Assembly: GCA_002473385.1 (NCBI GenBank)
Contig: DKTR01000062.1
Location: 1-20,494, forward strand
Length of the DNA stretch: 20,494 nt
Source: Lachnospiraceae bacterium UBA7225
GTDB lineage: Bacteria > Bacillota > Clostridia > Lachnospirales > Lachnospiraceae
Reading direction: 5' to 3'
The notes below the pieces were generated by a model that ran no database searches, was not told the origin of the DNA, and was given only the letters and a program-made list of their open reading frames with translations. Position 1 is the stretch's first letter; every line of letters begins with the position of its first letter. A program made the position numbers and the translations under genes. This document shows positions 15,200 through 20,494 of this stretch, piece after piece.

Positions 15200-15795
15200 G
15201 TGATAGAAATAAAACGATTGCGTATTATAATCAGAACGCCGCTTCTTTTATAGCGGGAACGGTTGACGTTGATTTTACAAAGACACAGGAGGAATTTTTG
15301 CGGTTTTTGCCGTCAGGTGCCCGCCTTCTGGATTTTGGCTGCGGCTCCGGAAGGGATACAAAGTATTTTCTGGAGAAGGGTTTCCGGGTGGAAGCGACGG
15401 ACGGGTCCCCGGAAATCTGCAGAGCTACGCAGAAATTTACCGGAATCCCGGTACGGCAGCTTTTGTTCGAGGAACTGGATGAAAAGGAAAAATATGACGG
15501 TATCTGGGCGTGTGCGTCGATTCTGCATCTGCCAAAGGACAGATTGCCGGAGGTTTTCAGAAGGATGCGCGATGCCTTGAAAATGCATGGTATAATTTAT
15601 ACATCGTTTAAATACGGTTTGTTTGAGGGAGAACGCATCGGCAGATACTTTACATATCTTACGGAGAAAAGCTTTGAAGAGGTTTTGGCGCAGGCAGAAG
15701 GGCTGGAAATGCAGGAGACATGGATTTCCAGAGATGCAAGAGCAGGGCGGGAAAATGAGCGGTGGCTGAATGTGATTTTGCGGAAAACATCATAA
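15184..15795 (+). CDS. Class I SAM-dependent methyltransferase
   Basis: This 203-aa cytoplasmic protein has a Rossmann-type SAM-binding domain. Motif I is LLDFGCGSGRDT at 48-59, the acidic ribose-binding residue is D73, and motif post-II is GIWACASILHLP at 106-117. It resembles the broad Methyltransf_11/25 group. The acceptor is unknown. It starts at GTG 15184, 5 bases after GGAG, inside the end of the YunG gene; a GTG at 15196 is less well placed. The beta-mannosidase gene starts 33 bases after the stop and is probably on the same transcript. Confidence 0.87.
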   Translation: MQSEVSDRNKTIAYYNQNAASFIAGTVDVDFTKTQEEFLRFLPSGARLLDFGCGSGRDTKYFLEKGFRVEATDGSPEICRATQKFTGIPVRQLLFEELDEKEKYDGIWACASILHLPKDRLPEVFRRMRDALKMHGIIYTSFKYGLFEGERIGRYFTYLTEKSFEEVLAQAEGLEMQETWISRDARAGRENERWLNVILRKTS

Positions 15796-15827
15796 TACGA
15801 CAAAATAAGAAAACAGGTGGGAAAACA

Positions 15828-18323
15828 ATGTTACAGCAATTTTTAACAGACGGATGGCAGCTTAGAAAAGAGGGGGAAGAGACTCAGCCGGCAGTGGTAC
15901 CGGGAACGGTTTATACCGATCTGCTTCGCAACGGAAATATGGAGGATCCGTTCTGGAAGGACAATGAAATCCGCGCTCTTGCGCTGATGGATTCCGACTA
16001 TGAATATGAGACTGTATTTGACTGCAGTACACAGATGCTGGCAAAGGACAGGGTTCTGCTTCATTTTGATGGAATAGACACGATTGCAGATATTTTTGTC
16101 AATGAAACGCAGGTTGGCAGTGCATATAATATGCACCGTATCTGGGAGTACGATGTAAAGGCGCTTCTGAAGAAGACAGGAAACGCTCTGCGCGTGGTTC
16201 TGCACTCTCCGACGAAATATATTCAGAAAGAATTTGAAAAATGCCGTACACTTGGCACGGAGGATGCGATGGATGGCTTTGTGCATCTCAGGAAAGCGCA
16301 CTGCATGTTTGGATGGGACTGGGGTGCACACCTGCCGGATGCCGGCATTTTCCGCAGGGTTTCTCTGCTCGGAATTGACCGGGCGCGGATTGATAATGTA
16401 TATATTGTACAGAAGCATGAAAACGGGAAGGTTACGTTAAGCTTTAAGGTGGAAGCAGAGGCAGCAGCGCCGGATGAAGAAAAAGTCTGCCGGAATGCAG
16501 AAATGTGCAGTGGGGAAAATACGGTTCTCTGCGGGACCAGGCTGCATTACACTGTGCAGATCACAGATCCGTCCGGGAGAATGCTTCTGGCGGAGCATTC
16601 TCCGAAGGAGGTGCATATCACGGAGCCGGAGCTGTGGTGGCCGAACGGATACGGAAGCCAGCCTTTGTATAGTGTGAAGGTAACACTGTTTTCGGACGGA
16701 GAGGTGCTTGATACCTGGGAGAAGAGAATCGGTCTGCGCACACTGACGATGCGTGTGGAAAAGGATCAGTGGGGAGAGTGCTTTGCTCACGAGATAAACG
16801 GCATTACTGTCTTTGCGATGGGCGCTGATTATATCCCGGAGGATCATCTTCTGGGACGGGTAACGCCGGAGACGACAAGAAAGCTGCTTCTGCAGTGCAA
16901 GGCTGCAAACTTTAACACAATCCGCGTGTGGGGCGGCGGTTATTATCCGGAAGACTGGTTCTTCGATCTTTGCGATGAGCTGGGTCTGATGGTGTGGCAG
17001 GATTTTATGTTTGCCTGCGCGGTGTACGAGCTTACGCCGCAGTTTAAGGAAAATATCCGACAGGAATTTATTGATAACGTGAAGCGTATCCGTCATCACG
17101 CATCCCTGGGGCTCTGGTGCGGCAACAATGAGATGGAAATGTTTGTCGCGGAAAATCATCACTGGGTGACGAAAAAGACCGAGGTGCGCGACTATCTGAT
17201 TATGTATGAGCAGATGATTCCGGAGGTGCTGCAAGAATACGATCCACAGACCTTCTACTGACCGGCAAGTCCGTCATCGGGAGGCTCTTTTGATGATCCA
17301 AACAGCCCGGACAGGGGCGATGTGCATTATTGGGCAGTCTGGCACGGAAACAAGCCGTTTTCTGAGTACCGCAAATATTATTTCCGCTATGTGTCGGAGT
17401 TTGGATTCCAGTCATTCCCGAGCCAAAAGACGGTGGAGACCTTTACGGACGATCCGAAGGACATGAACATTTTCTCTTACATTATGGAGAAGCATCAGCG
17501 GCAGTACGGCGCAAACGGAAAAATTATGAATTATATGCAGCAGATCTATCTGTATCCGTCCAGCTTTGAGCTGGTGATTTACGCTTCGCAGCTTCTGCAG
17601 GCGGACGCTATCCGCTACGGCGTGGAGCATTTCCGCCGCAACCGGGGACGCTGCATGGGGGCGATCTACTGGCAGTTAAACGACTGCTGGCCGGTGGCAT
17701 CCTGGGCATCTATTGATTATTGCGGCCGCTTGAAGGCGCTGCAGTATTATGCAAGGCGTTTCTTTGCGCCGCTGATGCTTTCCTGCCAGGAGGAGGGCAT
17801 GATGTCGCAGGAGGCGGATATGAACCGGGAGCATTTTGTATTTGAAAAATCCATCCGTCTGAATGTAGCAAACGAGACGCGACAGGAAGCGCAGGTGCGT
17901 GTGAGATGGGCGCTCCGTAATGCGGATGCATCCGTTCTGTCACAGTGGGAGGAGGCGGTCACGGTACCGGCGCTTACCAGTGTGTGGCTGGATAAGATGG
18001 AGCTGCCGGAAGCGGATATTTTCTCGCAGTATGTCAGCTACGAGATGGAAAAGGACGGAAAAATCATTTCCGACGGAACAGTGATTTTTTCCTATCCGAA
18101 GTATTTCCGCTACGAAGATCCGAAGCTGTCTTGTGAAATTGACGGGGATGAAATCGTGGTGAAGGCGCATGCCTATGCAAAGAGCGTGGAAATCTTAAAT
18201 GAGAACGAAGACCTGGTGCTGGAGGATAATTATTTTGACATGAATGCGGGCGAAAAGCGTGTGAAGGTGCTTTCCGGCAATACGGAAAATCTGCGCCTGC
18301 GCAGCGTGTACGATATCCGTTAG
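15828..18323 (+). pseudogene. GH2 beta-mannosidase interrupted by an in-frame TGA
   Basis: The full frame (831 aa) is a GH2 beta-mannosidase of normal length. It would remove terminal beta-1,4-mannose from manno-oligosaccharides in the cytoplasm; no signal peptide is present. The N-terminal sugar-binding domain covers about 1-180, with FGWDWG at 161-166 as a family mark. An immunoglobulin-like domain and the TIM barrel follow. The acid/base is E435 in WCGNNEMEMF and the nucleophile is E524 in YVSEFGFQS. Codon 478 (17259-17261) is TGA, directly before PASPSSGGSFDDP; the family has tryptophan here (FYWP). The same frame then runs on with no other fault to 18323. The truncated product (477 aa) lacks the nucleophile and should be inactive. 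The ATG at 15828 is 7 bases from AGGTGGG. TGA is a normal stop elsewhere in the window, so this is probably a TGG-to-TGA mutation or a base error. Confidence 0.85.
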
Positions 18324-18386
18324 AAGAGCGCTGTGAGATCAGCCCTGTACGGAAGCACATGCTAATGAAAAAGATATAAAAACTGT

Positions 18387-18426
18387 GAGAGATTAAAGCG
18401 ATAGTGTTTTAGTCTCTCCTTTTTTA
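18387..18426 (+). terminator. Terminator after the beta-mannosidase gene
   Basis: GAGAGATTAAA (18387-18397) pairs with TTTAGTCTCTC (18408-18418) in an 11-bp stem with one wobble. A run of six T follows, starting at 18420. Confidence 0.85.
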
Positions 18427-18450
18427 TATTAATATTATTCATACAATATG

Positions 18451-18479
18451 TTGACAAACGGAAATATATGTGATATCAT
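18451..18479 (+). promoter_or_regulatory. Promoter of the Rpn-like gene
   Basis: A perfect TTGACA (18451-18456) and TATCAT (18474-18479) are separated by 17 bases. It is the strongest sigma-A-type promoter seen in the window. The leader is about 80 bases and has no clear structure. Confidence 0.75.
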
Positions 18480-18565
18480 AAAGCCATATCTAAAATTCAG
18501 GGCAGTTCTGCTGATTATTTTCCGGATAAATAGCGGTGTAAGGATGTTATATAGGAGGTTTTTGT

Positions 18566-19429
18566 TTGTCTGTTTCAATTAATTGGCATGATTTTTTCAT
18601 GTCCGGATTACAGATCCAGTTGGAATCCTACAAGGATATTTTGACTTTTGAGCCGGAATATGTTTTAAACAGGCAGTCCAGGCGTATAGACTGCCTTATC
18701 ACAAAGATACCTGGAACACCGGCGGTCAATTCTGCGATTGCCCGGAATTTCAGGCAGTATAATCTGATTGACTATAAAGGTCCCAGTGAAAGTATGAATG
18801 TTATCAATTATTATAAGGTGTTGTCGTATGCATACAGCCTTCCGGAACATTTGGGTTCTGCTGATGTACTGGATCAATTGTCTGTCATGCTGGTTACACA
18901 TTATTATCCTTATAATCTCATAAAGCATTTTCGGAAAAAGTTACCTGATCCTATTGAAAGATTTGCACCGGGGATGTATGATATACGTATAGAACCGGTG
19001 CCGGTACAGCTTGTTGTTCTGCCTCAGCTTTCGCCGGAGGAATACATTTGGCTGCGGTGTCTCACAAATAAGCTGACACCGGAGATTCCGCTGCAGAAGC
19101 TGGCAGATTCTTATGCGCCACATAAAGACGAGACACTGTATCAGAGATTTATGAATGCGTTTATCAGAGCAAACCGGGTAGCGAAAGGAGAGGAAGCACT
19201 TATGTGTGAAGCATTATATGAATTATTTGCAGATGAGCTGATCAAAAGGGAACTGAAAGGAAGAAATGAGGGAAAGAATGAAGGAAGAAATGAAGGAAGA
19301 AATGAAGGTATGGAACGGCTTTCAGAGCTGAACTTGAAATTAGTTTCCGAAAACCGTATCCCGGAGCTTATCAGAGCTGCGTCTGATCCGGTTTACCGTG
19401 AAGAGCTGCTGCTGCAGTATCAATTATAA
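18566..19429 (+). CDS. Rpn-like PD-(D/E)XK nuclease-family protein
   Basis: This 287-aa protein resembles the Rpn/transposase_31-like PD-(D/E)XK proteins found in many copies in Lachnospiraceae. The presumed catalytic core is D42 in RRIDCLI and the D69-Y70-K71 of NLIDYKGPSE, with D in place of the more usual E. The segment NVINYYKVLSYAYSL follows the active site as in relatives. The C-terminal part carries four glycine-(R/K)-N-E units (about 232-247), coded by a 12-bp tandem repeat, as is common in this group. The start is TTG 18566, 7 bases after AGGAGG (18553-18558); no better ATG is near. It has its own promoter and stands alone. Nuclease activity and role in recombination are inferred from the family. 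Confidence 0.72.
   Translation: MSVSINWHDFFMSGLQIQLESYKDILTFEPEYVLNRQSRRIDCLITKIPGTPAVNSAIARNFRQYNLIDYKGPSESMNVINYYKVLSYAYSLPEHLGSADVLDQLSVMLVTHYYPYNLIKHFRKKLPDPIERFAPGMYDIRIEPVPVQLVVLPQLSPEEYIWLRCLTNKLTPEIPLQKLADSYAPHKDETLYQRFMNAFIRANRVAKGEEALMCEALYELFADELIKRELKGRNEGKNEGRNEGRNEGMERLSELNLKLVSENRIPELIRAASDPVYREELLLQYQL
19259..19306 (+). repeat. Tandem 12-bp repeat inside the Rpn-like gene
   Basis: Four copies of GGAAGAAATGAA, two exact and two with one or two changes, run head to tail in frame and encode repeated G-R-N-E. Copy number could change by slippage without breaking the frame. Confidence 0.85.
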
Positions 19430-19525
19430 GAGAAGACATTGCCATTGGTTATAGCGTGGATGGCAGTAACGTTCGAATAATGTCTAAAGATTGCGAAATA
19501 TTTTTGTGCGAAAACTGCATAAATG

Positions 19526-19534
19526 TGGTATAAT
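19526..19534 (+). promoter_or_regulatory. Extended -10 promoter of the MerR-like gene
   Basis: TGGTATAAT (19526-19534) is a perfect -10 with the TG extension. No good -35 box is found at 17 bases; TTGTGC (19504-19509) is 19 bases away. Confidence 0.5.
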
Positions 19535-19581
19535 ATACACGACAGCAATGAACTGTGTAAAAATGCAGTTTTTCGAGTAAG

Positions 19582-19611
19582 CACAGCGAATATATTCGAA
19601 ATGTGTTTTTT
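19582..19611 (+). promoter_or_regulatory. Hairpin with T-tract in the leader of the MerR-like gene, possible attenuator
   Basis: CGAATATATTCG (19587-19598) is a perfect palindrome flanked by CACA and TGTG, and is followed directly by six T. A second hairpin, CGGG-GGAA-CCCG (19612-19623), comes next, before the ribosome binding site. The first is terminator-like but AT-rich and may be weak. Confidence 0.35.
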
Positions 19612-19658
19612 CGGGGGAACCCGGATGTGCAGGAAAATTGAATATGGAGGGAAGTATT

Positions 19659-20207
19659 GTGGAGGAACATCGCTATCTGATTTCCGACGCGGCGAAAATG
19701 GTCGCTGTGGAAGCCCACGTTCTCCGCTACTGGGAAGATGAACTGGAAATCCCCATCGGCAGGACAGAGCTGGGGCACCGATACTACACCCGAGAAAATA
19801 TTGAGATTTTTCAAAATGTAAAAAAACTGAAGGAAGAGGGGCTGCAGCTAAAGGCGATAAAGGCAGTTCTTCAGAGCACAAATTACGGATTGGGAGAGGA
19901 AAAAAAGCAGGAGCAGGTGACAGCAGAGCAGACTTCTCTGACAGTAATGCAGAACAATGCAGAAAAGCTTCGGCAATTTAAAGAATTAGTAGAGGAAATT
20001 GTAGAGAAGGTTGTAAAAGATAATAATGAAGAATTGCAGCACCGGCTTGAGGAATCTATGACGAAAGAGACAGACTATCTTCTGCATATGCAGGAAAAAC
20101 GCGAGGAAGAGCGTTTCCGGCGTCTGGATGAGATTATCAGGGCACACCAGAAGGTAGCGGCGACAAGGGAAAAGCGGCGTTTCTGGGACATGCTCTGGCG
20201 GAGATGA
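19659..20207 (+). CDS. MerR-like helix-turn-helix regulator with coiled coil
   Basis: This DNA-binding protein of 182 aa has a MerR-type winged helix-turn-helix at 5-72: YLISDAAKMVAVEAHVLRYW, then a wing ending LGHRYYTRENIEIF and a helix with LKEEGLQLKAIKAVL. A long charged helical region (about 100-170) is probably a coiled coil for dimerisation. No effector domain or metal-binding cysteine is seen. GTG 19659 is chosen because GGAGGG (19646-19651) stands 7 bases before it; TTG 19638 and ATG 19644 lie before or in that site. It has a leader of over 100 bases with hairpins and is convergent with the ferredoxin gene. Targets unknown. Confidence 0.82.
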   Translation: MEEHRYLISDAAKMVAVEAHVLRYWEDELEIPIGRTELGHRYYTRENIEIFQNVKKLKEEGLQLKAIKAVLQSTNYGLGEEKKQEQVTAEQTSLTVMQNNAEKLRQFKELVEEIVEKVVKDNNEELQHRLEESMTKETDYLLHMQEKREEERFRRLDEIIRAHQKVAATREKRRFWDMLWRR

Positions 20208-20233
20208 TGAGACTGTTTTTGGGCATAAAATTA

Positions 20234-20266
20234 GGGCGTGCGCTACACGCCCCATATTTTTTGCAA
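20234..20266. terminator. Bidirectional terminator between the MerR-like and ferredoxin genes
   Basis: GGGCGTG (20234-20240) pairs with CACGCCC (20246-20252) over a 5-base loop. ATATTTTTT follows on the plus strand and TAATTTTA on the minus strand. Confidence 0.8.
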
Positions 20267-20275
20267 TTCTCCGAA

Positions 20276-20446
20276 TTATTCAGCAGAGATAGCGCCTGTC
20301 GGACACTCGCTTTCGCAAGTACCGCACTCAAGACATGCGTCTGCATCGATCACATATTTGCCATCGCCTTCGCTGATAGCGCCTGCCGGACATGCATCTG
20401 CGCAGGTTCCGCAGCTTACGCATTCATCAGAAATTACATATGCCAT
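20276..20446 (-). CDS. 2[4Fe-4S] ferredoxin
   Basis: This 56-aa clostridial-type ferredoxin is a soluble low-potential electron carrier. The two cluster motifs are ECVSCGTCADACP (C9, C12, C15, C19) and ACLECGTCESECP (C38, C41, C44, C48), each followed by a GAI turn; all eight ligands are present. AGGAGG lies 9 bases before the ATG. Length and the internal near-repeat of the two halves match the family. It supports an anaerobic clostridial host. The promoter is not certain, since only 48 bases upstream are in the window. Confidence 0.96.
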   Translation of the reverse strand: MAYVISDECVSCGTCADACPAGAISEGDGKYVIDADACLECGTCESECPTGAISAE

Positions 20447-20494
20447 AATACTTGTCCTCCTTAAATATTTGATAACTTCTCGGAATCTTCAGCC

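Noticed and set aside
15828..17261. Selenocysteine at the TGA of the beta-mannosidase
   Set aside because: The family has tryptophan, not cysteine, at this place, and no selenocysteine insertion hairpin was evident just after the codon.
10640..18323. Stop-codon reassignment (TAG as Gln, TGA as Trp) to explain the interrupted genes
   Set aside because: TGA is the normal stop of several intact genes here (3377, 10618, 12887, 15199) and TAG ends the FAD gene. The kinase also has a frameshift that reassignment cannot explain.
19259..19306. CRISPR-like array
   Set aside because: The 12-bp units are contiguous without spacers and lie in frame inside a gene.

Overview
The window looks like chromosomal DNA from a low-to-moderate GC anaerobic Firmicute, most likely a gut clostridium of the Lachnospiraceae type. 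This rests on strong AGGAGG-like ribosome binding sites, TTG and GTG starts, two CUT1-type sugar ABC permease pairs with no ATPase gene, a small 2[4Fe-4S] ferredoxin, and protein types that are common in that family (YunG-like, TraX-like, WYL regulator, Rpn-like nuclease, a DUF4143 ATPase relic). No rRNA, tRNA, CRISPR array, insertion sequence or origin was seen.

Layout. (1) 28-3377, plus strand: a CUT1 permease pair followed by a 525-aa protein that I cannot name firmly; it probably has a glycoside hydrolase/deacetylase-type fold. The binding protein of this transporter is presumably upstream of the window. (2) 3447-4214, minus strand: a TraX-family membrane protein, divergent from a WYL-domain transcription regulator (4461-5453) whose promoter carries a perfect palindrome. 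(3) 5524-6996, minus strand: an intracellular GH5-family glycosidase, divergent from a second CUT1 system. The 254-bp region between them holds two divergent promoters and a pair of direct repeats 20 bp apart. (4) 7251-14272, plus strand: binding protein, a large terminator-like hairpin, two permeases, a sensor histidine kinase broken by a frameshift and an amber codon, an intact NarL-type response regulator, and an FAD-dependent oxidoreductase. (5) 14281-15795: a relic of a DUF4143 ATPase, a 33-aa small protein gene, a YunG-like protein and an overlapping SAM methyltransferase. (6) 15828-18323: a GH2 beta-mannosidase gene interrupted by one in-frame TGA where the family has tryptophan. (7) 18566-19429: an Rpn-like PD-(D/E)XK protein with a 12-bp tandem repeat. 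(8) 19659-20207: a MerR-like regulator, convergent with a ferredoxin gene (20276-20446).

Reading of the whole: this is a locus for import and intracellular breakdown of beta-linked oligosaccharides. The beta-mannosidase suggests mannosides, but the substrate is inference. The transporters would use a shared MsmX-type ATPase encoded elsewhere. A two-component system lies within the second transporter operon and may sense the substrate. The locus appears to be decaying, or the assembly contains errors: the kinase has two lesions and the beta-mannosidase one, while the sequence beyond each lesion is still well preserved. I found no clear sign of a wholly new system. The best leads are these lesions, the divergent control region, the binding protein that lacks a lipobox, and the unnamed 525-aa protein.
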